Below are positions 52,001-64,000 of a stretch of 64,000 bases of DNA, piece after piece. The notes beneath the pieces were generated by a model, which saw nothing but the letters and a program-made list of their open reading frames with translations, was not told the origin of the DNA and did not search any database. How positions within the stretch are numbered: the stretch's first letter is position 1; each line of letters begins with the position of its first letter. The DNA lies in contig OZ024809.1 in assembly GCA_964017045.1 (NCBI GenBank), positions 26,404,618 through 26,468,617 on the forward strand, read 5' to 3'. This DNA is from Omphiscola glabra. Its lineage: Eukaryota > Mollusca > Gastropoda > Lymnaeidae. A program made the position numbers and the translations under genes.

Positions 52001-55000
52001 TGTATGGGTCTAGTGATGGATGTATGGGTCTAGTGATGGATTTATGTGTCTAGGGATGGATGCATGGGTCTAGTGATGAATAACAGGCTTAGTGATTGAT
52101 GTATGGGTCTAGTGATGAATGCATGGGTCTAGTGATGGATGCATGGGTCTAGTGATTAATGCATGGGTCTAGTGAAGAATACATGGGTCTAGTGATGCAT
52201 GACAGGCTTAGTGATGGATGCATGGGTCTAGTGATGAATGCATGGGTCTAGTGATGGATGCATGGGTCTAGTGATTGATGCATGGGTCTAGTGATGAATG
52301 CATGGGTCTAGTGATTGATGACAGGCTTAGTGATTGATGCATGGGTCTAGTGATGGATGCATGGGTCTAGTGATGGATGACAGGCTTAGTGATTGATGCA
52401 TGGGTCTAGTGAGGAATGCATGGGTCTAGTGATGGATGCATGGGTCTAGTGATTGATGCATGGGTCTAGTGATGAATTTATGGGTCTAGTGATTGATGAC
52501 AGGCTTAGTGATTGATGCATGGGTCTAGTGATGGATGCATGGGTCTAGTGATGGATGCATGGGTCTAGTGATGGATGACAGGCTTAGTGATTGATGCATG
52601 GGTCTAGTGATGAATGCATGGGTCTAGTGATGGATGATAGGCTTAGTGATTGATGCATGGGTCTAGTGATGGATGCATGGGTCTAGTGATGGATGCATGG
52701 GTCTAGTGATGGATGCATGGGTCTAGAGATGGATGCATGGGTCTAGTGATGGATGCATGGGTCTAGTGATGGATGCATGGGTCTAGTGATGGATGCATGG
52801 GTCTAGTGATGGATGCATGGGTCTAGTGATGGATGCATGGGTCCAGGGATGGATGCATGGGTCTAGTGATGAATGCATGGGTCTAGTGATGGATGCATGG
52901 GTCTAAGGATGAATGCATGGGTCTAGTAATGAATGCATGGGTCTAGTGATGGATGCATGGGTCTAGTGATGGATGCATGGGTCTAGTGATGAATGCATGG
53001 GTCTAGTGATGAATGCATGGGTCTAGAGATGGATGCATGGGTCTAGAGATGGATGCATGGGTCTAGTGATGGATGCATGGGTCTATAGATGGATGCATGG
53101 GTCTAGTGATGAATGCATGGGTCTAGTGATTGATGCATGGGTCTAGTGATGAATGCATGGGTCTAGTGATGGATGCATGGGTCTAGTGATGAATGCATGG
53201 GTCTAGTGATGGATGCATGGGTCTAGAGATGGATGCATGGGTCTAGTGATGAATGCATGGGTCTAGTGATGAATGCATGGGTCTAGAGATGGATGCATGG
53301 GTCTAGTGATGGATGCATGGGTCTAGTGATGAATGCATGGGTCTAGAGATGGATGCATGGGTCTAGTGATGGATGCATGGGTCTAATGATGAATGCATGG
53401 GTCTAGTGATGGATGCATGGGTCTAGTGATGGATGCATGGGTCTAGAGATGAATGCATGGGTCTAGAGATGGATGCATGGGTCTAGTGATGAATGCATGG
53501 GTCTAGTGATGGATGCATGGGTCTAGTGATGAATGCATGGGTCTAGTGATGAATGCATGGGTCTAGTGATGAATGCATGGGTCTAGTGACGGATGCATGG
53601 GTCTAGTGATGAATGCATGAGTCTAGAGATGGATGCATGGGTCTAGTGATTGATGCATGGGTCTAGTGATGAATGCATGGGTCTAGTGATTGATGCATGG
53701 GTCTAGTGATGAATGCATGGGTCTAGTGATGGATGCATGGGTCTAGTGATGAATGCATGGGTCTAGTGATGGATGCATGGGTCTAGAGATGGATGCATGG
53801 GTCTAGTGATGAATGCATGGGTCTAGTGATGAATGCATGGGTCTAGAGATGGATGCATGGGTCTAGTGATGAATGCATGAGTCTAGAGATGGATGCATGG
53901 GTCTAGTGATGGATGCATGGGTCTAGTGATGGATGCATGGGTCTAGTGATGGATGCGTGGGTCTAGAGATGGATGCATGGGTCTAGTGATGGATGCATGG
54001 GTCTAGTGATGAATGCATGGGTCTAGTGATGAATGCATGGGTCTAGAGATGGATGCATGGGTCTAGAGATGGATGCATGGGTCTAGTGATGGATGCATGG
54101 GTCTAGTGATGGATGCATGGGTCTAGAGATGGATGCATGGGTCTAGTGATGAATGCATGGGTCTAGTGATTGATGCATGGGTCTAGTGATGAATGCATGG
54201 GTCTAGTGATGGATGCATGGGTCTAGTGATGAATGCATGGGTCTAGTGACGGATGCATGGGTCTAGAGATGGATGAATGGGTCTAGTGATGAATGCATGG
54301 GTCTAGTGATGAATGCATGGGTCTAGAGATGGATGCATGGGTCTAGTGATGGATGCATGGGTCTAGTGATGAATGCATGGGTCTAGAGATGGATGCATGG
54401 GTCTAGTGATGGATGCATTGGTCTAATGATGAATGCATGGGTCTAGTGATGGATGCATGGGTCTAGTGATGGATGCATGGGTCTAGAGATGAATGCATGG
54501 GTCTAGAGATGGATGCATGGGTCTAGTGATGAATGCATGGGTCTAGTGGTGGATGCATGGGTCTAGTGATGAATGCATGGGTCTAGTGATGAATGCATGG
54601 GTCTAGTGATGAATTCATGGGTCTAGTGACGGATGCATGGGTCTAGTGATGAATGCATGAGTCTAGAGATGGATGCATGGGTCTAGTGATTGATGCATGG
54701 GTCTAGTGATGAATGCATGAGTCTAGTGATTGATGACAGGCTTAGTGATTGATGCATGGGTCTAGTGATTGATGCATGGGTCTAGTGATGGATGATAGGC
54801 TTAGTGATTGATGCATGGGTCTATTGATGAATGCATGGGTCTAGTGATGGATGCATGGGTCTAGAGATGGATGCATGGGTCTAGTGATGGATTCATGTAT
54901 CTAGAGATGGATGCATTGGTCTAGTGATGAATGCATGGGTCTAGAGATGGATGCATGGGTCTAGTGATGAATGCATGGGTCTAGTGATGAATGCATGGGT

Positions 55001-56130
55001 CTAGTGATGGATGCATGGGTCTAGTGATTGATGCATGGGTCTAGTGATGAATGCATGGGTCTAGTGATGAATGCATGGGTCTAGAGATGGATGCATGGGT
55101 CTAGAGATGGATGCATGGGTCTAGTGATGAATGCATGGGTCTAGAGATGGACGCATGGGTCTAGAGATGGATGCATGGGTCTAGTGATGAATGCATGGGT
55201 CTAGTGATGGATGCATGGGTCTAGTGATGGATGCATGGGTCTAGTGATAGATGAATGGGTCTAGTGATGAATGCATGGGTCTAGTGATGGATGCATGGAT
55301 CTAGTGATGGATGCATGGGTTTAGAGATGGATGCATGGGTCTAGTGATGAATGCATGGGTCTAGTGATGAATGCATGGGTCTAGAGATGGATGCATGGAT
55401 CTAGTGATGGATGCATGGGTCTAGTGATGAATGCATGGGTCTAGAGATGGATGCATGGGTCTAGTGATGGATGCATGGGTCTAGTGATGAATGCATGGGT
55501 CTAGTGATGGATGCATGGGTCTAGTGATGGATGCATGGGTCTAGAGATGAATGCATGGGTCTAGAGATGGTTGCATGGGTCTAGTGATGAATGCATGGGT
55601 CTAGTGATGGATGCATGGGTCTAGTGATGAATGCATGGGTCTAGTGATGGATGCATGGGTCTAGTGATGAATGCATGGGTCTAGTGATGAATGCATGGGT
55701 CTAGTGATGAATGCATGGGTCTAGTGATGAATGCATGGGTCTAGTGACGGATGCATGGGTCTAGTGATGAATGCATGAGTCTAGAGATGGATGCATGGGT
55801 CTAGTGATTGATGCATGGGTCTAGTGATAAATGCATGGGTCTAGTGATTGATGACAGGCTTAGTGATTGATGCATGGGTCTAGTGATGAATGCATGGGTC
55901 TAGTGATGGATGATAGGCATAGTGATTGATGCATTGGTCTAGTGATGAATGCATGGGTCTAGTGATGGATGCATGGGTCTAGAGATGGATGCATGTGTCT
56001 AGTGATGGATTCATGTATCTAGAGATGGATGCATTGGTCTAGTGATGAATGCATGGGTCTAGAGGATGAATGCATGGGTCTAGTGATGGATGACAGGCTT
56101 AGTGATGGATCCTAGGTTTAGTTATGGATA
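49010..56130 (+). repeat. 20-bp satellite, about 7.1 kb
   Basis: About 350 copies of gatggatgcatgggtctagt with dialects gatgaatgc, gattgatgc, agagatgg, and a short variant carrying gatgacaggcttagt or gataggcttagt. The period of 20 and the tag in each unit close every plus-strand frame, so there are no open frames across the block. Rare variants recur at long intervals (gatgaataac at 49,471, 50,882, 52,075; gacggatgc with catgagtc at 53,588, 54,628, 55,746), showing higher-order repetition of about 1.0-1.4 kb. Confidence 0.95.
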
Positions 56131-57355
56131 CAATAGTCTAGTGTTGAATGATTGACTTATAATTGGATGCATGGTTAATGGTAGGTGACAGGCTGATTGT
56201 GATGGATACATGTATATAGTTGTATGAGATATATTTAGTGATTGCTGTTAGGCTTATTGATAGATGCATGGTCTAGTGATGGATCTAAGTTTTAGTGATA
56301 GTTGCAGAGCTCTAGTATTGTATTATAGGCTTAGTGACGGATGCATAGTTCTAGTAATGGAGGACAAGCTTAGAGACGGGGGCATGTTCAAGTAATTTGA
56401 TTATTTGCTTAGTGATTCATACATGAAGCTATTGATGGTTAATGTTGTTTATTTATAATGATAGTCTTAATGATGGATGCATGGACTAATGGTGAATGAT
56501 AGGCGTAGAGATTGATGCACGGTGTAATTGTGGATTATAGGCTTAGCGATGGATGTATGGATTTAGTGCTGGATGTCAGGCTTAGTAATGTATGCTTATG
56601 TCTAGTGATGGATAATAGGCTTAGTGATGGATTCATGGATCTAACATTTAATGATATTCTTAGTGATGGATGCATGGGTCAAATGATTAATGATATTCTA
56701 AGTGATTGATGCATGTTTAGTGATGAATTATTGGCTTATTGATCAATGTATAAGTTTAGTGATGGATGATATGCTTAGTGATGATGCGTGGTCTAAGTTT
56801 GGATGAAAGGCTTAATGGTGGATGCATGGGTCTAAATATGGATGAGAGAATTAAAGTTGTTTGCTTGGTGGGGTGTTCGATCTTAGGCATAGACATGGTT
56901 GCCTGGTCTCCTGGTGCATGAAAGACTTAGAGAGGGATACATGGTCTTAGGTTCATGATAAGCTTAGAGACATGTTCAAGTAATTTGATCATAGTCTTAG
57001 TTTTGGATGCATGGTCTCGTGATGGATTAAAGGCTTAGTGGTGGATACAGGGATCTTCTCGTATGTGACATACTTAGTGAGGGATGTTAAGTTTAGTGAG
57101 GTATGCAGCGGTCTAGTAGCGGATGATAGGCTGAATAACGGATGCATGTACAAGTGAAGGATGATACACTTAGAGATGGATGTATGAGTCAAGTGATGGA
57201 TGATATGCTTAATGGAAGATGTATGATCTAGAATGGATCATAGGCTTAGTTATTTATGAATGGACTATTGTAGGCTCATAGGTTTAGTTATGGATGCATG
57301 TGTAGTCATGGCTTACTGATGGATGTATAATCTAAAGATGGATCATAGGCTTGGG
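56131..57355 (+). repeat. decayed right edge of the 20-bp satellite
   Basis: Units remain recognisable (gatggatgcatgg, aggcttagtgatgg) but diverge progressively to the right, with variable length. This is the expected edge of an array kept uniform by unequal exchange in its middle. Confidence 0.8.
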
Positions 57356-57498
57356 GATCGATTAACAAACATAATACATTTATATAGTTATTTATGTGAA
57401 ATCGTAAGCTATTCACAAAAGTGATGTGTGAAGACCTGTCTGAGCAAAAATAATTTTCACAAGTTGTCTATGTGAAGTCTTGATAAGTAAAATCATTA

Positions 57499-59170
57499 TC
57501 TATATATATAAAAATGAATGTATGTATGTATCTTGTATGTCTCGTATGCGCTCCCACACCATTCATGCAAATGCGAGAAAACTTTAATAAGTTGTTGGCC
57601 ACCCACCCGGGCATTAAAATGAGTCATTACAAAACTTTTAACATATTCCGTTTTCGGCCATTGGCCCTTAATTCTTTTTTTCCTTATATGAGCATTGTAA
57701 AAATAATTTCCGTATGCGCTCCTAAACCAGTTATTCGAATGCGATAAAACTTTGGTGAGATGTTGCGAACACGCCCGCGTAGGCTTTTGATTTATTACAA
57801 CCGTTTTAAAATGTTCCAATTTGAGCCAGGGGCCCTATGTTCGTTTTTTTATAATATGAGCTATATAAATATAATTTCAAACCGTATGCTCTCCTACACC
57901 ATTTATGCGATTGCAATAAAACTTTGGTAAGTATTTGTCCACAAGCCCGTGCATTTTATTAAGTCATTAAATCCCTTTTAAAACATTCCGTTTTTTGGCC
58001 GATGGCTCCAAATTCGTTTTTTTTCTAATACGAGCTTTGTAAAATATAATTTCCGTATGCGCTCCTATAAATTATTCCGTTTTGGTTTGTTCGCCCCAAA
58101 TTCTTTTTTTTTTCTATACGAGCTTTGTAAAAAATAACTTCAATATGAGCTCCTATACCATTTATCAGATCGCGATAAAACTTTAGTGAGAGATTATGCG
58201 AACGCCTGCAAAGGATTTTAAAATATTACAACCATTTTAAAATTTGTTTTCCGTTTTAAGCCAAGTGCCCTAATTTTGTTTTTTTTCCTATATTAGCTAT
58301 ATAAATATATTTTCAAACGGAGCTAATGCATGGATGGATAGATTTTTAATCAGATAAAAATAGCGACATTAGGTGTGTGAGTTAATAAGTAGGTTTCTGA
58401 AGTAATATTACAATTCTACAATATTCCGTTTTTTGCCGGAGGCCTTAAATGCTTTTTCCATCCCTTATATAGATAACCATTCATCCGATTGTGATAAAAC
58501 TTTGGTGAATTGATATGAGAACTACCGCAAATGTTTCTAAATAAGAACAACATGTTTGCCGTAATATAGTTTGTTTTTTCTTATTAGAGTTTTATAACTA
58601 TAATTTCATACAGTGCTATTCCATAGGTGGATTGAATTTAATCAAATACAAGAGTGATATTTCAGTTTGTATGTTACATATATAGTAAGTAGGTTCTGAA
58701 TTAATGCAACCATTTTACAATATTTCGTTTGGGCCGGGGCCTTACATTCGTTTTGTTTTCTTAAATGAGCTTTATCAATACAATTTTAAACAGAGCTATC
58801 AAAACAACCACCCTTGAACAAATGCCAAGAGACAGCACATTTTTAGTAAGAGCAGGGAAAAAACATTATTTCATGTTTAGTGTAGAGAGTATTTTTGTTG
58901 TTTTTATAAATAAGCTTGAATTTAGTGACGTATTTTAGAATCGGAAATGACGTTGTAAACGTGTTATGGTTTTGAATAGCAATGACTGGGTAATTCTATA
59001 ATAGAGTGTTAGAATTTCGGAGTTGTTTTGTTTTATGAAAAGACATTTGACATGAATCAATGATTTCTTAAGTAATTAAATTACCCAATAGACAACGAAG
59101 GTAACTATGATAACATCTAGATTTTAACGCTTGAATTTATGATTTAAAGTAATGTGACCCCTATACAACT
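57499..59170 (+). mobile_element. Helitron 5' end with repeated ~165-bp units
   Basis: It starts TCTATATATATAAAAATGAA with a host A before the TC, the plus-strand counterpart of the 5' end at 35,498. Diverged units with gtatgcgctcc, gataaaactttggtgag and a ccgttttnggcc block recur to about 58,800. A promoter-like repeat (P1) at 58,868-58,995 seems to be inserted near the end. The coding part follows from about 59,400. Confidence 0.75.
58868..58995 (-). repeat. promoter-like repeat P1, copy 2 (inverted)
   Basis: Its reverse complement matches 63,848-63,972 nearly base for base (taaacgtgt / gacgtattttagaatcgg, tttataaataagcttgaatt, actaaacatg). It contains two CRE-like cgtca motifs and a TATA-like ttataaa. 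Confidence 0.7.
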
Positions 59171-59399
59171 GGTATTCTACTGCCAACAACAAAGGTTCAT
59201 ATTGTCGGAGGTTTTATGTGAAAAGATGGGAGAGCCTAAAATGTGAAAATTATTAACTTTAAAAATATCGTAAATAAATTGAATCAAATACAAACAGCGA
59301 TATTTTATTTTGTGTGTGACGTAACAAGTGGTGATAATTGTGAAATTACCATTGTATATCACTTGCATTTGTAATATTCGTCACAAAGCAATACCTTTG

Positions 59400-61560
59400 C
59401 TGTCAAATCAATGATGCCGCCGAAACAAAAAGCTTTTGGTCTTTCCACACTTCAAGCATAAAAGAAAAAGTGATCACGAGCTTCGGAAACAGTCCAGCAA
59501 TGGCAAGCAACACTGCAAACTGCTCGAGTACGCAATGCTCATTCCCGTTCCTTTGACACAGTGGATCAACTGGAAGCAAGACTGGAAACAGCTTGAGCAC
59601 GCAATGCTCAAAACCGTTCATCTAAAACGGTCGAGCAACGTGAAGCAAAACCGGAAACCGCCCGAGTACGAAATGCTTAATCCAGACGAACACAGCACGC
59701 TGAATTAAATCTTTGTGCATTCCATTATGACGCTAATTTTGATTACAGTCTTCATCCAAGCGTGGTTATTGGAAAAATTGATAAATTATGTGTGTATTGC
59801 AGTGCCCTCAAATTTAATAATGAAACAGCGGGAATTTGCTGCGCGGGTAGAAAAGTAAAATTGCCAGAATTACATTCACCACCAGCACCATTGTCAACGT
59901 TGGTATCAGGTGACACAAGCCAATCGAATTTTTTTCTTGGCAAACATACGAAAGTGCAATTCATGTTTCCAAATGACATCGTTCGGTGCAACAAATATCG
60001 TCCGCGATAAATACATCTCAACATTTAAAGTGCAAGCGCAAATTTATCATCGTGCCGGACCGCTACTACCATTGTCAAAAACAGATCACACATTTCTTCA
60101 AATTTAATTCATGGGGAATACTGAAGAAGAAGTCGATCAACGTTGTCATATCAATACGGGCACTAAACGAAAAATTGTCGCTGCATTGCAAGCTTTATTT
60201 TTGCAACACAACGAATTAATTCAATTGTTTAGAATTGCACTTCAACAAATTCCGACAGATGACTACATATTTGTTGTTAAAACAAAACACCTGTCGGCCA
60301 ACACGAAAGACAATACAATGCACCAACAATTGATCGAGTGGCGGTCGTTATAGTTGGCGAAGAATTTAACTCACGTGATATAATTCTTCATCGCAGAAAT
60401 GGTGATGTTCAGCGAGTCTCAGAAACACATCGCTCATACGACGGATTGCAATGTCCAATTTTATTTTGGCAAGGAGAAGATGGATATCATTTCAACATCA
60501 AATTGAGAAATCCACAAACAGATAAGGAATGGAATAAGAAAGTTCCATGAATTACTATTCATATCGATTGATGATTCGTGAGAGTGCCGAAAATCATATC
60601 TTGAAATGTCGACAATTGTTCCATCAATACATTGTTGCGATAATTGAAACCGAACGACTCCTTTACATTCGATTAAATCAAAGCAAGTTGCGTTCCGAAG
60701 AGTACATTCATTTACGTGATGCAGTTGTGAATGATGGCAATGTGAATCCAAATGAATTAGGAAAAATGGTTATACTGCCGGCCACATTTACTGGGAGTCT
60801 ACGTCACATGCATGAAAACGCACAAGATGCAAGGACATATGTTCGTGTATATGGCCGCCAAGATTTTTTTTATTACCTTTACATGCAACCCTATGTGGGA
60901 TGAAATACAAGAACTGTTGTTAACTGGACAATCATCGTTAGATCGTCACGATATTACTGCGCGTGTGTTCAAACGAAAATTGAAATCTTTAATCGATTTT
61001 ATTGTCAAGCATTATGTTTTTGGAGAGACACGATGTTGGATGTATTTCGTTGAATGGCAAAGAATAGGATTGCCACATGCCCGCATTTTAATTTGGTTGA
61101 TCGAAAAATTTAAACCAGATCAAATTGATCTAATCATTTCCGCAGAAATACCAGATGGTGACAATGATCAATATTTATTAGAAATTGTCACCAAAAACAT
61201 GAATTAAGGTCCGTGTGGCTTATGCAAAAAAAATTCACAATGCATGTCTAATTGGAATTGTACGAAAAAATACACAAGAGATTTAGCTGCGGAGAATGGC
61301 ACTAGCAATTACGGATATCCACTATATATCGTCGACAGTCAACTGAAGATGGTGGTATATCAATCACTTTAAAAGTACAAAACAATGATGTTGAAGTCGA
61401 TAATCGTTGGGTTGTACCGTATTCACTGTTACTCTTGAAAACATTCAAAGCACACATCAATATCGAGTATTGCAATTCTGTGAAATCGATCAAGTACAGA
61501 TGCAAATATGTTAACAAAGGAAGCGATTTGGCAGTTTTGGAGTGGAAAAGCAACCGGATC
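59400..61560 (+). pseudogene. Helitron Rep (HUH) half, broken
   Basis: Plus-strand segments in order: repeats of A-R-V-R-N-A (59,480-59,690), YDANFDYSLHPSVVIGKID, KLCVYCSALKFNNETAGICC, GRKVKLPELHSPPAPLSTLV, HRAGPLLPLSKTD, YSYRLMIRESAENHILKCRQ, VILPATFTGSLRHMHENAQD, ARTYVRVYG, FITFTCNPMWDE, HDITARVFKRKLKSLIDFIV, GETRCWMYFVEWQRIGLPHA, EIPDGDNDQYLLEIVTKNMN, and near 61,490-61,525 IKYRCKYVNKGSD. These are the zinc-finger-like, Helitron-N and Rep blocks of animal Helitrons. The two catalytic tyrosines (Y-x3-Y) are present. The HUH histidine pair is damaged: CAT-GCC-CGC gives H-A-R at 61,076-61,084. At least four frameshifts or stops occur. Confidence 0.8.
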
Positions 61561-62300
61561 AATAGATCTGTTTGGTGCATACACGAATAAATCGAAAGTT
61601 TTTCCGACGCGAGCGCTGGCCACATACATGTGTCCATGGGAGAAGCATGGGTTTTCCCAATTTAGTCCGCAAACTTGTAGCTTTGTCCCTGTGCTTTGTT
61701 GATGGTCATTGCTCTGGAACCAATTTCGGAAAATTCATTTGAACAAATGTACCCAATTCGTCGATATGAAAGTGTGTTTCTCGATGCAAATCCCGATGGG
61801 AAAGTTTGTTTGCAGTTCGATTCAGAGCAGTCATTCCCAACACTACAAGTACAAGTGCTTTGTTAGCGATTGCCAAACACATTTCCTCAATCGAAATCAA
61901 TGCCTCATTATACACGTTTGGTGTAAATTGCATTTCCGCAAACGATGTAAAATGTCTTCACTCATTTAGTCTTTGTATTTCTCCAAAAGATCTTTTTGAT
62001 AGAATGGGAAGCATGGTGTCAACATGATTGAAAACAAAGTGCGTATTTGCTGTGGTTGAGCAATATTCGATGCATCAGAGAGCGAAGTATCCCAATGAGC
62101 ATCGTTTTCCAGAAGTTTTAATTCTTGGAACGATTCACGATATGTTTCACATACGTGACCGTTTACTGTTCACAATTCTTGGAATGATGTTGGTCCACGT
62201 ACGTTGATTAACAATAATCTCAAGTAAAAGCATTCTGCACTGTTTGGGTGAATATTGTACAGATCTCCTAATATGTCTATTGAATATAAATTGGGGATTA
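61560..62300 (-). pseudogene. Helitron helicase-side fragments, inverted relative to Rep
   Basis: On the minus strand from about 62,270: a LRLLLINVRGPTSFQE-like block, TVNGHVCETYRESFQELKLL, NDAHWDTSLSDASNIAQPQQ, FTPNVYNEALISIEEMCLAI, TALNRTANKLSHRDLHRETH, then a jump to THASPMDTCMWPALASEK, the motif VI end near 61,640. The central helicase (Walker A and B) is missing. The Rep half next to it lies on the other strand, so this is a rearranged composite. Confidence 0.7.
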
Positions 62301-62337
62301 TGAATATAAAATAAAAGCGGAAAAAAAATATTGTGTA

Positions 62338-62609
62338 CTAGCGAGAACCCAGCATGCATTGCAATGCCACACAAGAAAAAAAAGTGTTTGTGTTTTAATT
62401 ACTTTTTGAAGTAATTTTTAAATAGAAAATATTTTTTGCTCTTTCTGTCTGGTGCGTACACAAATAAATTGGAAGATTTTTCGACGCATGAACATCCCAC
62501 AGGAGTATGCACAACAAATCACAAAAGTTTTATCGCAATCAGATGAATTGTATGGGAGCGCATACCGGACGTATATACATACATTAATTTTTATATATGT
62601 ATAAATATA
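62338..62609 (-). mobile_element. short non-autonomous Helitron, about 270 bp
   Basis: The 3' end on the minus strand is GGGTTCTCGCTAG after the palindrome GCATTGCAATGC (62,338-62,370), with T following. The other end carries the subterminal words gtatgcgctccca and gataaaactttt and an AT-rich start near 62,609. It joins a helicase 3' tail directly to the 5' end, an internally deleted element. Confidence 0.6.
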
Positions 62610-63847
62610 GTTTACCAAATAAAAGATGCCTTTTGTGCAACTATTCAAGGAAGCGTTCTGTCTACAATCCATCCATCCGTCCGTCTGTCCGTCTTTTGAT
62701 ATTAATGGGAATAATTGTATAAATTTACTTACGTTTTGTTAACGTCATTGATTTTCTTAATTGGTAAAATGAGAATATAGCATCTATTTTTCACAACTGT
62801 AATATCATTGGATTTAAAGAAATTACCATCCACGTAAAATTATACACACCTTATTTCCTAACCCCCATATATATGTACCTATGAACGTTAATTATTTGTC
62901 AAATTCATTCTGAGATGTATAGTGTGCTGCCTTGCGTAAATTAAACTAGTGTATTTCTTCTTCTCCCCTTTGCCCCAAACAGAGTTTTAAAGGAATTAAT
63001 AAAATCATCAACGGGATTGTAACCCCCTTACTTACTCAATATTTTTTTTTTTTGCATTTCACATGCTTTGTTCTTATTTGGATAATTGATAAGTGCATTA
63101 GTGAATGTTATTTGGATATGTTCTTTCGCTGCACTGATCGCATTAAACCGCATTTTTGTATTAAAGTATATTTAAAGGGTATTTTTTGTACTACTTTATA
63201 AATTGCATAAAAGTAAATTTTGAATAAAAGTAAAAACTTATTAAATGTTAAAATACAACGCTAAAGTTGTATTTTATTTTTTAAAATTTTAGCAATTTAA
63301 AAAGCAATCTATTATATTAATTTATTAATTTTACTTATAGAGGAGGAAAATACATTATCAGTTTTGTCCCTCATCGTTATAAAATCAAAGAAACTTAGAG
63401 CTGTGGCTAAAACAGCCAATCGCACTATGACGTGATATGAGTAATTGTTTAGATCAAATTAATTTAATTTTTTTTTTGCAATATTAACAACGCACTAAAA
63501 TAAGCATTAAGAATAACATATGTTTGGTTTTTCCCGATAAATGTGATTAAGATGCAATTCTTAGATCATACTATTTTGATTAATAATTTTTTTCATAACT
63601 TTTACATTCGGATAAAATGCTTAAAATAGTTCCTTAGTCGTATATTTATATATATTTGTTTATTATAATAATAATACTTAAACTTTTGCTAAGATAAAAC
63701 CGGAAATATAACACTTTTTTGCGCATATAAATTTATTCGATTTCCGTAAAATAATAGAAAATAACTATGATTGTTTTTGAGAGTACGAAAGTATTAACAT
63801 ATATTCGGTTCTTTGGCGTTATGTCAGCATAGCTTATTCTTATATAT
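62610..63847. other. AT-rich non-coding DNA
   Basis: A short ccatccatccgtccgtctgtccgt microsatellite-like stretch lies at 62,670-62,694. No gene, repeat family or RNA gene is recognised in the remainder. Confidence 0.4.
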
Positions 63848-63975
63848 ATATTACTCAATCATTGCTATTCACAACCATAACACGTTTATAACGTCATATC
63901 CGATTCTAAAATACGTCACAAAATTCAAGCTTATTTATAAAAACAACAAAAATACTCTCTACACTAAACATGCAA
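63848..63975 (+). repeat. promoter-like repeat P1, copy 3
   Basis: An inverted partner of 58,868-58,995 and a diverged relative of 14,785-14,875: aacgtca, aaatacgtcacaa, ttataaaaac, then actctctacactaaacatg. The repeat probably continues past the window end. Confidence 0.65.
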
Positions 63976-64000
63976 CAAAGTGTTTTCTCTGCCCTTACAC

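Noticed and set aside
59436..59708. Repeated RVRNA / EYAMLNP frame as a separate host gene
   Set aside because: It leads directly into the Helitron N-terminal block and is the usual variable start of Helitron proteins.

Overview
This window reads as nuclear DNA of an invertebrate, most likely a gastropod mollusc. It is AT-rich and has spliced genes with GT-AG introns, AATAAA signals, several non-LTR retrotransposon and Helitron families, and an unusually heavy load of minisatellites. The gastropod assignment is inference from the style of the receptor and immunoglobulin genes and of the mobile elements; nothing here identifies a species.

Three host genes can be supported. (1) 1,233-4,086, plus: a complete three-exon rhodopsin-like GPCR of 358 residues, whose two introns of about 890 bases are each largely filled by a different tandem array. 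(2) 15,750-12,980, minus: part of a membrane immunoglobulin-superfamily gene, with one Ig domain split over two exons followed by a transmembrane exon. A weak candidate for its last exon lies near 7.5 kb. (3) 28,103-48,522, plus: the 5' part of a second, divergently oriented Ig-superfamily gene, with a signal-peptide exon, a small two-cysteine exon, a complete Ig domain over two exons, and the first half of a second Ig domain. The Ig exons of both genes share one phase pattern (1-0, then 0-1), so they are probably paralogues. The plus gene runs off the readable coding sequence into a long satellite, and its 3' end is not found.

Between these exons the window is mobile and repetitive DNA. LINE 3'-end remnants lie at 7.8-8.8, 18.3-18.9, 20.1-21.2, 22.9-23.6, 26.5-27.0, 38.7 and 41.3-42.1 kb. 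hAT-like MITEs lie at 0.3, 7.1 and 23.8 kb, and two LTR-like units with TATA-initiator promoters at 6.1 and 40.0 kb. Helitrons dominate the right half: a 4.26-kb element with both termini at 31,238-35,498, a 1.6-kb non-autonomous derivative at 36.2-37.85 kb carrying an amplified helicase motif and a captured SAP-like segment, a Rep half with an inverted helicase half at 57.5-62.3 kb, a short element at 62.34-62.6 kb, and two further 3' ends at 43.16 and 43.98 kb.

Tandem arrays of 7 to 70 base units occur from end to end. The largest is a 20-base satellite from about 49.0 to 56.1 kb, with higher-order structure and a decayed right edge to about 57.35 kb. A 25-base array at 47.0-48.35 kb runs into the 3' splice site of an Ig exon and repeats that splice site in its unit.
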